From contig NZ_CP072793.1 in the NCBI RefSeq assembly GCF_017901175.1, positions 1,116,001 to 1,180,000 on the forward strand: DNA of 64,000 nt, written 5' to 3'. The notes under the pieces are model-generated. The model searched no databases, was not told the DNA's origin, and worked only from the letters and a program-made list of their open reading frames with translations. Below are positions 1-7,778 of this stretch, one piece after another. The position numbers were made by a program, and so were the translations under genes. Position 1 is the first letter of the stretch. Every line of letters begins with the position of its first letter. The stretch comes from Thiothrix unzii. Its GTDB lineage: Bacteria; Pseudomonadota; Gammaproteobacteria; Thiotrichales; Thiotrichaceae.

Positions 1-71
1 TTGCGGTCGAGTTTCTGTTCACGCTCTTCGGCGGCAAACAGACTGGTTTTGATGGCACTTTTCTTGGGCAT
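1..71 (-). CDS. IS5-like transposase, N-terminal fragment cut by window edge
   Basis: A leftward reading frame starts at 71 (MPKKSAIKTSLFAAEERE...) and runs off the left edge. The start resembles IS5-group transposases that begin MPKK-x-LFAAEERE, from memory of the family. Only 23 residues are visible, so no catalytic residue can be checked. The sequence just upstream (about 95-116) has a short inverted motif, GTGAG...CTCAC, that could belong to the element end. Confidence 0.45.
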   Translation of the reverse strand, partial: MPKKSAIKTSLFAAEEREQKLDR

Positions 72-149
72 GGCTAGTAACGGGGTCGTTGGCTCAGGTG
101 AGCATTTTCTCACATTTGTACGGGTATCAGTGGGTTTTTAGAGGTTCCC

Positions 150-1175
150 TTAATTTTTCCGGCTATTCAGAATACGTTGAACATTGCTGGCAATGATTTG
201 TGCGCTATTGCTTGGTGTATAGGAAAAATTTTCCAAATCGGTAGTCTTATTCAATAATCTGGCGTGACCTTTTTTTATTAGAAAAGAGACAACTTGATTA
301 TGGGTAGCTTCCACAATATCGGGATCATGGAAAATATAAACGGGTTTGCCGCTACTCGCAGCTTCACTGCACATGGATATAGAATCCGCTGTCACCACGA
401 GATAATCCACACTTCCTAAAATGCCGAAATAAGGATTATCTCCAGTCGTTTGTTTTGGGTCATACAAATAATAAGGAACGCTGATTTGTGAACATAGCGC
501 ATCCTGACTTTCTTGTGATGTCCTCGCAGATACACTGATGATTAACGTGGATTTCATGCGTGTGGCGATTTCGTTGATAGTTTTACCCAGATTTTTCGCA
601 ATGGCGGGTGAAAAAATCCGGCGTTTATCCCCGACATCGCCGCCCATCAGTAAGCCGATAACAGTGCCTTTATTAATGAATGGCGCAAAGTCTTTAGCCC
701 AGCGCGATTTTGCTTGACGCAATTGTTTATCCCTTATGCGGTTGGCGACGGTTTCACACAATAAAAGATTAGGGATGTTGTCGTTATTGTGATATGGGTA
801 GCTGACGATAATATCGGTATTATCAATATCCGTTTGTTGGGCTTTAATCTGTAAGCCGCGTACCGGCGGACGTAAAGCAACCACGACGGTTTTACCACCG
901 GATAACGTTTTAATAACCTGCATATATGGAATATGAAAGCACGGCCCGATTAATACATCAGGCCATTTCAACGCATCCGGCCTGATAAGGTTTGCTCGCA
1001 ATAATCGCGCTTTCACTTGTTCCGGTGTACAAAATTCACTGGGCATCTCCAATTCTGACCAAGTATCGCTCAGGTGTTCGGCGATGCCGATGCGTGCGTT
1101 GGTATCTCCCGCCCGCGTGGTTTTGGTGATCCAGACCAGCGGCGGCGGGAGGGTTTCGGCAGTGATGGCAGTCAT
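150..1175 (-). CDS. ELM1/GtrOC1-family putative glycosyltransferase-like protein
   Basis: The 341-residue protein matches the bacterial ELM1/GtrOC1 (DUF1022) family. It has an early WITKTTRAGDTNARIGIAEHL segment, a central GLLMGGDVGDKRR glycine motif and a late VTADSISMCSEAASSGKPVYIF segment. The last is the nucleotide-sugar-binding-like signature typical of GT-B folds. Its biochemical role is unknown; a glycosyltransferase fold is likely. No membrane segment is evident. It is transcribed leftwards, separated by about 40 bases from the end of clpX2, so it may be read from the nif operon or independently. Confidence 0.75.
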   Translation of the reverse strand: MTAITAETLPPPLVWITKTTRAGDTNARIGIAEHLSDTWSELEMPSEFCTPEQVKARLLRANLIRPDALKWPDVLIGPCFHIPYMQVIKTLSGGKTVVVALRPPVRGLQIKAQQTDIDNTDIIVSYPYHNNDNIPNLLLCETVANRIRDKQLRQAKSRWAKDFAPFINKGTVIGLLMGGDVGDKRRIFSPAIAKNLGKTINEIATRMKSTLIISVSARTSQESQDALCSQISVPYYLYDPKQTTGDNPYFGILGSVDYLVVTADSISMCSEAASSGKPVYIFHDPDIVEATHNQVVSFLIKKGHARLLNKTTDLENFSYTPSNSAQIIASNVQRILNSRKN

Positions 1176-1216
1176 ACGGGCGTTTCTGCGGGTGAAAATG
1201 GATTAGAAAGTATACA

Positions 1217-2542
1217 TTAACCCACAGTGGTTTGAGGTATTAATCCAGATTCTGATTCTTCCGCCACGCTGTCTGAGGTGTCGGGTAAACGGTATTCCAG
1301 CACAACCTCAATTTCGCCCTTCACTACGTCTTCTGTCACCACACACCGCGCCACATTTTCTTCCGATGGCAAGGTAAACATCAACTTGCGCAACAAGGTT
1401 TCCAGCACGCCACGTAAACCGCGTGCACCCGTGCCGTGGGCAATCGCCTTTTGTGCAATCGCCCGCAGTGCATCGTTGGTGAACTCCAACTCCGCATTAT
1501 CCAGCGCGAACAGTTGTTGGTATTGCTTAATCAGGGCGTTTTGTGGTTCGGTGAGGATGCGTACCAGCGCGTCTTCGTCGAGTTCGTGCAGCGCAGTGAT
1601 GACCGGGAAACGTCCGATGAATTCGGGGATCAGCCCGAAATGGCGCAAGTCTTCCGGTTGCACTTCGCCCAATACCATAGAGACGCAAAATTTTGCGTCT
1701 CTACCATCGGTCGGATTGCCGTGTGCGGCGTGGAAACCGATGCCTTTTGCGCCCGGTTTCAGGCGTTTTTCCAGCAGCTTTTCCAGACCGGAGAATGCGC
1801 CGCCGACGATGAACAGGATATTGCGGGTGTCGAGCATTACCGGGGCTTGGTCTTTGCGGCCTTTGGCGGGGACTTTGACGGTCGTGCCTTCTACCAGCTT
1901 GAGCAGGGCTTGTTGCACGCCTTCGCCGCCGACATCGCGGGTTCCGTGCGAGTTTTCACCGCTGCGGGCAAGTTTGTCGATTTCGTCGATGTAAACGATA
2001 CCCCATTCCGCCAGTTCCTTGTTGCCGTCGGCGCTGTCGAGCAGGCGGGCAATGATGCTTTCCACGTCTTCACCGACGTAACCCGCTTGCGTCAGGGTGG
2101 TGGCATCGGCGATGACGAACGGTACGCCCACGATCCGCGCCAAGGTGCTTGCCAGCAGGGTTTTGCCTGTGCCGGAAGGCCCCAGTAGCAGGATATTGGA
2201 TTTGTCGAGTTCGACCACCGATTTGTCGGTGCGGGTGCAAATGCGCGGCTTGTCGGTTTCCAGATTGAGGCGTTTGAAATGGTTGTAGACCGCGACGGCC
2301 AAGGTTTCTTTGGCGGTGTCTTGCCCGATCACGTAGCCGTCAAGGATCGCCTTGATTTGCAGCGGTTTCGGTGGCGTTTTGAGCGGTTCGCTCATGCTGC
2401 GCTTGCGGCTCCAGGTGCTGATGACTTGGTGGGCAAGGCGCACGCAGGCTTCGCAAATGTGTCCGTTCATTCCGGCAATCAGCGGGATGTGCGCGGTTTG
2501 CTCTTGTCCGCAGAAGGAACAGGCGGCTGTTTTATCGCTCAT
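1217..2542 (-). CDS. clpX2: ClpX-type AAA+ unfoldase in the nif operon (ClpX2-like)
   Basis: The 441-residue protein has the ClpX zinc-binding domain (C8, C11, C30, C33), Walker A GPSGTGKT, Walker B VYIDEIDK and the C-terminal RGLRG sensor region. The chosen start (MSDKTAACSFC) overlaps the nifM stop as ATGA; an upstream open extension is a shadow of nifM. In Azotobacter vinelandii a second ClpX lies after nifM and is reported to limit NifB/NifEN levels. The same order here (nifW, nifZ, nifM, clpX) supports that assignment. Residues about 281-288 (RDAKFCVS) come from an in-frame palindromic repeat. No clpP lies nearby, consistent with a specialised copy. Confidence 0.88.
   Translation of the reverse strand: MSDKTAACSFCGQEQTAHIPLIAGMNGHICEACVRLAHQVISTWSRKRSMSEPLKTPPKPLQIKAILDGYVIGQDTAKETLAVAVYNHFKRLNLETDKPRICTRTDKSVVELDKSNILLLGPSGTGKTLLASTLARIVGVPFVIADATTLTQAGYVGEDVESIIARLLDSADGNKELAEWGIVYIDEIDKLARSGENSHGTRDVGGEGVQQALLKLVEGTTVKVPAKGRKDQAPVMLDTRNILFIVGGAFSGLEKLLEKRLKPGAKGIGFHAAHGNPTDGRDAKFCVSMVLGEVQPEDLRHFGLIPEFIGRFPVITALHELDEDALVRILTEPQNALIKQYQQLFALDNAELEFTNDALRAIAQKAIAHGTGARGLRGVLETLLRKLMFTLPSEENVARCVVTEDVVKGEIEVVLEYRLPDTSDSVAEESESGLIPQTTVG
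1678..1703. repeat. 26-bp perfect palindrome inserted in frame in clpX2
   Basis: A perfect palindrome, half-site TAGAGACGCAAAA, is centred between 1690 and 1691. It adds eight or nine residues to ClpX without breaking the frame, in a variable linker before the conserved GEVQPEDL segment. Very similar GTAGAGACGC...GCGTCTCTAC palindromes are, from memory, common dispersed repeats in cyanobacteria and some filamentous sulfur bacteria. Confidence 0.85.
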
Positions 2543-3420
2543 GGGGATACCTCTGGGGTGGTGGCTTGCAATTGCTTTAACCATTCTTTCTGGCAGTTGC
2601 GTTGGGCGCGTTCTTGCAACTGGGTACGGATTTGCGCTTTGGCCTTGGTCAGTGACACTTGTTGTGCGGGGTAAATGTGTTCGCACAGCAATAGGTGGAA
2701 ACCGAGTTCGGTTTCGATGGGGGCGCTGACTTGCCCCGCACTGAGGGCGAACAGCGCGGCATCGAGTTGCGGGTAGAGTTTGCCGTAGGGCAGGTTGCCA
2801 AGTTTGCCGCCTTCCATCGCGGTGGGGCATTCGGAATATTGGCGTGCCAGTTTGCCGAATTGTTTGGCATTGCCCGTGGCTTGGGCGGCGATACTGCGGA
2901 TGCGTTGCAGCACGGTGTCGTACTGGTTTTCGGCGTAATCGTTGTTGACGGTGATGAGGATTTGCCGCACCAGCCGCGTTTCTGGCTGCATGAAACGTTC
3001 GCGGTTCATCTCGTAGTAAAGCTGCACGTCGATGTCGCCGATGGTGATGCTGCGGGCAGCGATTTTTTGCAGGATGCCGTCGAACAACAGTTCGCGTTGC
3101 AGGGCTTGGCGCAGGGTGTCGGGGGTCAGACCGTTCTGGCTGAGGTCGAGGGTGAAGTCTTCGTCGTTGGGGTAGCGGTCGGCGATTTCTTGCAGTGCCA
3201 TATCGACCCGTTCGGGCTGGATGATGATTTGGCTGGCTTCGGGGCTTTGCAGGGCGAGTGATTCGAGGTGAAAACTGCGGTCAGCGCGTTGGCAGACGCG
3301 GTTGAATTCCTTTTCATCCAGATGCGGCAAATTTTTCTGAAAAGCTTCCAGCGCGTTACGCAGCAGGTGGTAGCGGTAGGCGGGCGGCTTGCCCATGATG
3401 GCGAAACTTAGGTTAGGCAT
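2539..3420 (-). CDS. nifM: NifM, PpiC-type peptidyl-prolyl isomerase for nitrogenase Fe protein
   Basis: The 293-residue protein has an N-terminal helical region and a C-terminal parvulin domain (ETRLVRQILITV..., ...FGKLARQYSECPTAMEGGKLGNLPYGKL..., GFHLLLCEH). NifM helps mature the NifH Fe protein. It lies in the order nifZ-nifM-clpX, overlapping nifZ by eight bases and clpX2 by four, so it is translationally coupled. The start MPNLSFAIMGK was chosen because the longer frame runs deep into nifZ. Confidence 0.88.
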   Translation of the reverse strand: MPNLSFAIMGKPPAYRYHLLRNALEAFQKNLPHLDEKEFNRVCQRADRSFHLESLALQSPEASQIIIQPERVDMALQEIADRYPNDEDFTLDLSQNGLTPDTLRQALQRELLFDGILQKIAARSITIGDIDVQLYYEMNRERFMQPETRLVRQILITVNNDYAENQYDTVLQRIRSIAAQATGNAKQFGKLARQYSECPTAMEGGKLGNLPYGKLYPQLDAALFALSAGQVSAPIETELGFHLLLCEHIYPAQQVSLTKAKAQIRTQLQERAQRNCQKEWLKQLQATTPEVSP

Positions 3421-3853
3421 CGGGGACTTCCTCCAGCAGCTTTTCGGGGACTTGCAACGTGCGTCCGGGGAAGCGCACATGGTAGGCGAAGCCTGTGGGT
3501 AAGCCGCTGATCACTTTGAGGATTTCGCCGACATCGCCGGGGTTGGCGATGACTTCACCTTCAATGGAGAGGGTGACTTTGGTGGTCACTTTGTCGCGGA
3601 ATTGGTAGAGGCTGGGTTCCCACGGGTCATCACCGCCGATCAGTTCTTCTTCGCGGCAACCGACTGTTTTTTGTTCGTCGAGGAAATGTACCGAGTAGAT
3701 GATCTGGTCTTGCAGGAACGTGCCGACATCGCGCACGTAGCCGACACTGCCGCGCTTTACCAGCATATTGCCGATGGTTGCGCCGTAAAACGTGCCATCG
3801 TCACGCACATTGCGGATCACGCGCACTTTCGCGCCGTATTCGTATTGGGGCAT
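3413..3853 (-). CDS. nifZ: NifZ nitrogen fixation protein
   Basis: The 146-residue protein starts MPQYEYGAKVRVIRNVRDDGTF and has two similar halves, each with a VRVIRNVRDDGT or PGDVGEIL-type segment, as in NifZ. NifZ takes part in P-cluster maturation of MoFe protein. It lies four bases downstream of nifW and overlaps nifM, so it is part of one transcript from the sigma-54 promoter upstream of nifW. Confidence 0.88.
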   Translation of the reverse strand: MPQYEYGAKVRVIRNVRDDGTFYGATIGNMLVKRGSVGYVRDVGTFLQDQIIYSVHFLDEQKTVGCREEELIGGDDPWEPSLYQFRDKVTTKVTLSIEGEVIANPGDVGEILKVISGLPTGFAYHVRFPGRTLQVPEKLLEEVPDA

Positions 3854-3857
3854 GGCG

Positions 3858-4181
3858 TTACCCCTTCCCGAACAGGCTTTCCAGCGTGACGAAAGCGGTT
3901 TGTGGCTCGTTCATGCGGTAGACTTTCAGCACTTTTTCGGTCTTGGCATCGGAGTCCACGAAGTCGGTATACGCCTTGGAGAGCAGGCGGGTGTATTGCT
4001 CGCGCAAGGCATCGTCGTCGCTGGCGACTGGCTCTTTCGTCAGGTAGTTGTGGAAGCGTTGCAGGATGTGCAGGCGGTTGACATGCACCACAGTCTGGTC
4101 AAACGCGATGTCGAAGTAGTTGAGGAAGTCTTCCGCGCTGACCAGTTCTTCGAGGTCGAGGGTGAGGTCGGTATCGGTCAT
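3858..4181 (-). CDS. nifW: NifW nitrogenase stabilising/protective protein
   Basis: The 107-residue protein has the NifW pattern: LEELVSAEDFLNYFDIAFDQTVVHVNRLHILQRFHNYL, then a second helical half ending VFVTLESLFGKG-like. NifW associates with the MoFe protein and protects or assists it. The start at 4181 (MTDTDLTLD) has a strong ribosome site, AAGGAGC, at about 4187-4193; a start 11 codons upstream lacks one. It is the first gene of the operon nifW-nifZ-nifM-clpX2. Confidence 0.9.
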   Translation of the reverse strand: MTDTDLTLDLEELVSAEDFLNYFDIAFDQTVVHVNRLHILQRFHNYLTKEPVASDDDALREQYTRLLSKAYTDFVDSDAKTEKVLKVYRMNEPQTAFVTLESLFGKG

Positions 4182-4214
4182 GTCGTGCTCCTTGTGCCAA
4201 ATGAGGAAGATCAA

Positions 4215-4229
4215 GCAAAGGGCGTGCCA
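4215..4229 (-). promoter_or_regulatory. Sigma-54 (-24/-12) promoter of the nifWZM-clpX2 operon
   Basis: On the minus strand the sequence reads TGGCACGCCCTTTGC. This is the consensus TGGCAC-N5-TTGC with GG and GC ten bases apart. It lies about 35 bases upstream of the nifW start with room for a transcript start near 4203. The match and the position before a nif gene make this a strong call. Confidence 0.9.
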
Positions 4230-4316
4230 TGTTGTGGAATTGTTTTTTATTCAGTGGGTTAGATTGTATTTTTGAACCCTTTGTAGGGTTTGGCACAGAG
4301 AGTTGGCGTGATGCGT

Positions 4317-4332
4317 TGTGGTAAACGGAACA
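4317..4332. promoter_or_regulatory. NifA-type upstream activator sequence
   Basis: TGTGGTAAACGGAACA fits TGT-N10-ACA, the NifA enhancer site. It lies about 90 bases upstream of the -24 element, a usual distance. One copy is visible. Confidence 0.75.
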
Positions 4333-4412
4333 GAGGAAAGTAACTTACATTGGCAATAAAAATCAGGCAAACTCATACTGATTCCCCCATCAATTCCGCG
4401 AAACCTTAAACT

Positions 4413-5138
4413 ATGACAGACCGCTATTCCCGAATTTTTCTACTCAGCCACATGCGAGCCTACAGCAGTACCTTGGGGCATATTATCGGCTCACACCCGC
4501 GTATCAATGGCTATTACGAAATGCACCAAAGCTACCTCAGCGACGCGGATTTAGCCCAGCAAATTGCGGATTACAGCCAACACGATAGTTTAAAACCCGA
4601 CAGTCATTATCAGTTTGATAAACTGCTGCACAACGATTATCGGCTAAATTTAAGCCTGCCCGCGTTGCAATATGCTGTCATTTTTATTGCGTTGCGCCAA
4701 CCTGAGCCAACCATTAAAAGTATCATTAAGTTATTTCGGCAAAAATCCAGCGATGATTTGTATGCGCAACCCACTGGGGCAACCAACTATTACTTGGAAC
4801 GGCTGCAAACCCTTGCCGATTTCGCCCAACAACACCCACAACGTTATTACTATTTTGATACCGAAAAAGTCTGTACTGACACCGACCGCTTATTAAGCCA
4901 GTTACAGCAATGGATAGGAGTAGCTGAACCGTTATCGCGTGAATACGGTAGCTTTGCCAAAACAGGCATAGCCGGTGCGGGGGATACTTCACCGCTCATT
5001 CACACCGGCAAAATATTACCGGATTTTCAAGAAGCGGTGGATGATGTGGAACTGGATGCGACGTTATTGCAACAGGCAGAACAGGCTTATCAACGCAGCC
5101 GCACCCTCTTGCTGCACTACGCCAAACAGCATTGCTAA
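4413..5138 (+). CDS. Sulfotransferase-like P-loop protein
   Basis: The 241-residue protein begins TDRYSRIFLLSHMRAYSSTLGHIIGSHPRINGYYEMHQSY. This resembles the 5'-phosphosulfate-binding loop of PAPS sulfotransferases (usually SxPRSGTT) followed by the HP-x-I/V region. The key loop is divergent, so catalysis is not assured. It is divergent from the nif operon, and its 3' end overlaps arfB tail to tail by four bases. The substrate is unknown. Confidence 0.5.
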   Translation: MTDRYSRIFLLSHMRAYSSTLGHIIGSHPRINGYYEMHQSYLSDADLAQQIADYSQHDSLKPDSHYQFDKLLHNDYRLNLSLPALQYAVIFIALRQPEPTIKSIIKLFRQKSSDDLYAQPTGATNYYLERLQTLADFAQQHPQRYYYFDTEKVCTDTDRLLSQLQQWIGVAEPLSREYGSFAKTGIAGAGDTSPLIHTGKILPDFQEAVDDVELDATLLQQAEQAYQRSRTLLLHYAKQHC

Positions 5139-5536
5139 TAATCGACTTTTTTACGCCCTGATTTAATGTCGCTGTGCTTTTTCTTGCTGTCGAGCCGCTT
5201 GAGCCGCGAGCTAAACGTCGGGCGCGTGGCTTTGCGCTTCTTTTGCACTTTGGTCGCGTCCACGATTAATTGTTGCAAGCGTTCGAGTGCATCCGCACGA
5301 TTTTTTTCCTGACTGTTGTGGGTTTGCGCCTTGATGACCACCACGCCATCGCCGGAAATGCGCTGATCCGCGTAGCTCAACAGCTTTTCTTTCCAACTAT
5401 CCGGCAATGAAGAAGTGCGGATGTCAAAACGCAAGTGAATCGCCGTCGAGACTTTATTGACGTTTTGCCCGCCAGAGCCTTGAGCGCGGATGGGTTGGAA
5501 ATCGAGTTCTTCGGGAGGGATGATCATGTTGCGCAT
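5135..5536 (-). CDS. arfB: ArfB-type peptidyl-tRNA hydrolase (ribosome rescue)
   Basis: The 133-residue protein carries the class I release-factor GGQ motif as GSGGQNVNKVSTAIHLRFDI and a Lys/Arg-rich C-terminal tail (KKRKATRPTFSSRLKRLDSKKKHSD) that inserts into the mRNA channel. This is the layout of ArfB/YaeJ, which frees stalled non-stop ribosomes. A second in-frame ATG three codons later (MIIPPEELDF) is an equally good start. Confidence 0.9.
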   Translation of the reverse strand: MRNMIIPPEELDFQPIRAQGSGGQNVNKVSTAIHLRFDIRTSSLPDSWKEKLLSYADQRISGDGVVVIKAQTHNSQEKNRADALERLQQLIVDATKVQKKRKATRPTFSSRLKRLDSKKKHSDIKSGRKKVDY

Positions 5537-5559
5537 CCTAACGGGTGATCAATTTGACA

Positions 5560-5955
5560 TTAGAGTTTGGTGAAATGCGGTGCTTTGGCAGCTTTTTTGT
5601 CAAACGTCAGCGTGGTATCGCAGCCTTTGCCCCGCGCTACGTGGCAAATCAGCAGATCCGCCAAATCATAGGTGTTGTGTTGTGCGCTGCTAACGAAATC
5701 GCGGACGCTCAATGAGTCCTGAAACTCCAACGCAACCATAGACAGCAATTCGCTTAGGGAGTCTAGGATTTCATCACGCGGCACTTCATAGACACTTTTC
5801 AGTACCCACATCATTTCCAACACGACCACATTGCTGATAAATAAAGGTTGCTTGTCAGCTTCGGCATCCGCCAATAATTGGGTGGCGATTTGCGCCTGCT
5901 TTTCGTCATCCTGCACCAAAAAGCGCACCAGCACATTGGTATCAACAGCCCTCAT
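5560..5955 (-). CDS. vapC: PIN-domain toxin, VapC-like
   Basis: The 131-residue PIN-domain protein has the expected acidic residues: VDTNVLVRFL near the start, the Glu in NVVVLEMMWVL, Asp in DLADLLICHVA and Asp in TLTFDKKAAK. VapC toxins are magnesium-dependent RNases. The start overlaps the antitoxin stop by four bases, the usual coupled arrangement. Confidence 0.88.
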   Translation of the reverse strand: MRAVDTNVLVRFLVQDDEKQAQIATQLLADAEADKQPLFISNVVVLEMMWVLKSVYEVPRDEILDSLSELLSMVALEFQDSLSVRDFVSSAQHNTYDLADLLICHVARGKGCDTTLTFDKKAAKAPHFTKL

Positions 5956-6209
5956 ACCGCCTCATTCCTGATGTATTGGGCAACAGCCTGATCCATTGCT
6001 TCGATGCTTACCGGCTGGGATTTTTTGTACTTGCTCAACAACCCGGCAACCTCTGCCACTTTGCGGGTAACGGGCTTAATAACTACCTCACCCCGATCAT
6101 TCAGGACAAACTCAATCTTATCTCCCGTGACTAAATGCAGATTATCCCGCACACTTTTGGGAATAGTGACCTGTCCCTTTTGCGTCACTGTCGATACAAA
6201 AGCGTTCAT
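5952..6209 (-). CDS. vapB: AbrB/SpoVT-type antitoxin, VapB-like
   Basis: The 85-residue protein has an N-terminal swapped-hairpin DNA-binding domain (VTQKGQVTIPKSVRDNLHLVTGDKIEFVLNDRGEVVIKP), the AbrB/MazE fold. A C-terminal tail probably wraps the toxin. The ribosome site AAGGAGC precedes the start. It is expected to repress its own operon through the inverted repeats just upstream. Confidence 0.88.
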   Translation of the reverse strand: MNAFVSTVTQKGQVTIPKSVRDNLHLVTGDKIEFVLNDRGEVVIKPVTRKVAEVAGLLSKYKKSQPVSIEAMDQAVAQYIRNEAV

Positions 6210-6218
6210 GTTAGCTCC

Positions 6219-6260
6219 TTGGTATTACCTTAAGTACTAATTCATACCAAGAGTAATACC
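6219..6260. promoter_or_regulatory. Inverted-repeat operator upstream of vapBC
   Basis: Two overlapping inverted repeats flank the probable promoter: TTGGTAT (6219-6225) with ATACCAA (6244-6250), and GGTATTAC (6221-6228) with GTAATACC (6253-6260). They sit immediately upstream of the antitoxin ribosome site, where a VapBC autorepression operator is expected. Confidence 0.65.
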
Positions 6261-6274
6261 GCGCAATAGACTTG

Positions 6275-7771
6275 TCAAAACAACTGATCCCACACTTCGC
6301 GCTCCCCGCGATACCCCATCAACGCTGCCAGCATCTGCTGCTTACGCTTTGCCCGATGCTCAGCCGATTGGATTTGCTGCCAAGCCAGCGACTGCTCACT
6401 GAAGTTCCGGCGAATATTCCCCAAAAACTGCAACACCTGCGTCAACGCGGGCGTACCTTGCCAGCCGTGCTGCGGCTGTTGAACCCACTGTTCCAAGGCT
6501 TGCACCTGCGCATTCACTGCCGCATGTTTAGCTTCATACAATGTCAGCAATTCCGCCTCCACCGTATCCATCACCTGTTGCACCGCAGCGGCATTGGCTA
6601 ATTGCGCCAAATCGTGCTGTTTGAGCCATGCCACCACCGAAAACAGCATTAAATCGCCAAAAAACTGGCGTTCAAACTCATCCGAAATATCAATCGCAGC
6701 ATCGTGTTGTTGCTCCACACCGGGGCGAAAACCGTCATCGGCATCCGTGGTACGCTTGTGCAACATCGGCAAATTCGCCGCCGCAAACCGTTCGCCAATT
6801 TCCGCTTGAATCAACCGTCCCGCCGTCGGCCCCGACATCCGCAGCCGCAAATGCCCAAACGGAATAATGTATTTCAAACCCTCGAAATTGACGATGTAAT
6901 TACCGGGATAAATGGTGCGTGCCGGGGTCAGTGCCAACGGGTCAGCACCCGGTTGATACACCGTCTTGCGTGTCAAATGTTCGCCAAAGAAAAACGCCTG
7001 TAACCGTGCCGCAAAGGTTTCCAGGCACGCCTGATTATCATGTACCCCCGATAATGGGCAAGGGTAATCAAAATGGCTAGTCTGCTGATCAAACCCAAAT
7101 AATTTTGCCAAATCATGATAAGCAGCATCATGCGGCACAGGCGTATCCCGATGAAACTGGCACGCGCCATTGAGATCATAGTCGGCAATTTCGTGCAAAA
7201 ACGCACTCACATCATCCAGAAAATTCGCTGCCATCACCGAGGGCGATACCGGCGGATCACCCACCAGCTTCCCCGTCAACATGGCGATGTCATTGGTTTG
7301 GAAAATCTGATTAATGTGATGGAAATAATCCAGTTCCGGCAAAAACAACTGGTCACTGTCCACCAGATAATACAAGGTGCGGTCTTTATTCCGCGTCAGT
7401 TGCAGCATTTTCAGGTAACTGAGATTGCGGTTGGCGGCTTGTCCTTTACGGTAAAAACGTTCAGTGGGTTGTGTAGTCAGCAAATTCCCTAAGAACTGGC
7501 GTTGCGCGACAGGGATACTTTGCAACACCTGATATTGTTCGGGCAGGTCGAAATGGATCACGTCCAGCCCTTTCGCGCCATATTCCGCCACCAACGCCTG
7601 ATGCGCGGCGATGTGTTGCGGTTCGCGGCTGTCTTCGGCAACCACAATGGTAATACCGCCGTCATAGCCGTAACGGGTGAGTTGCTGGTGAATGCTTTCC
7701 AGACAGTTGCGTAAATGCGCGGGGCGGTCAGCTACTGGAATGCTGAGGATAAAGTGATAGTGTGCAGGCAT
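6275..7771 (-). CDS. Glycosyltransferase family 2-like protein
   Basis: The 498-residue protein begins MPAHYHFILSIPVADRPAHLRNCLESI, the GT-A start. A YYLVDSDQLFL segment provides the DxD-like metal/nucleotide-sugar site. The C-terminal third is helical and unassigned. The start at 7771 lies seven bases after the ThDP-enzyme stop, so the two are co-transcribed. The acceptor is unknown. Confidence 0.6.
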   Translation of the reverse strand: MPAHYHFILSIPVADRPAHLRNCLESIHQQLTRYGYDGGITIVVAEDSREPQHIAAHQALVAEYGAKGLDVIHFDLPEQYQVLQSIPVAQRQFLGNLLTTQPTERFYRKGQAANRNLSYLKMLQLTRNKDRTLYYLVDSDQLFLPELDYFHHINQIFQTNDIAMLTGKLVGDPPVSPSVMAANFLDDVSAFLHEIADYDLNGACQFHRDTPVPHDAAYHDLAKLFGFDQQTSHFDYPCPLSGVHDNQACLETFAARLQAFFFGEHLTRKTVYQPGADPLALTPARTIYPGNYIVNFEGLKYIIPFGHLRLRMSGPTAGRLIQAEIGERFAAANLPMLHKRTTDADDGFRPGVEQQHDAAIDISDEFERQFFGDLMLFSVVAWLKQHDLAQLANAAAVQQVMDTVEAELLTLYEAKHAAVNAQVQALEQWVQQPQHGWQGTPALTQVLQFLGNIRRNFSEQSLAWQQIQSAEHRAKRKQQMLAALMGYRGEREVWDQLF

Positions 7772-7778
7772 GGTTATC

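Noticed and set aside
1278-1994. Open frames on the plus strand opposite clpX2, including one at 1436-2188
   Set aside because: They are antisense shadows of a gene with clear ClpX motifs and show no recognisable protein features.
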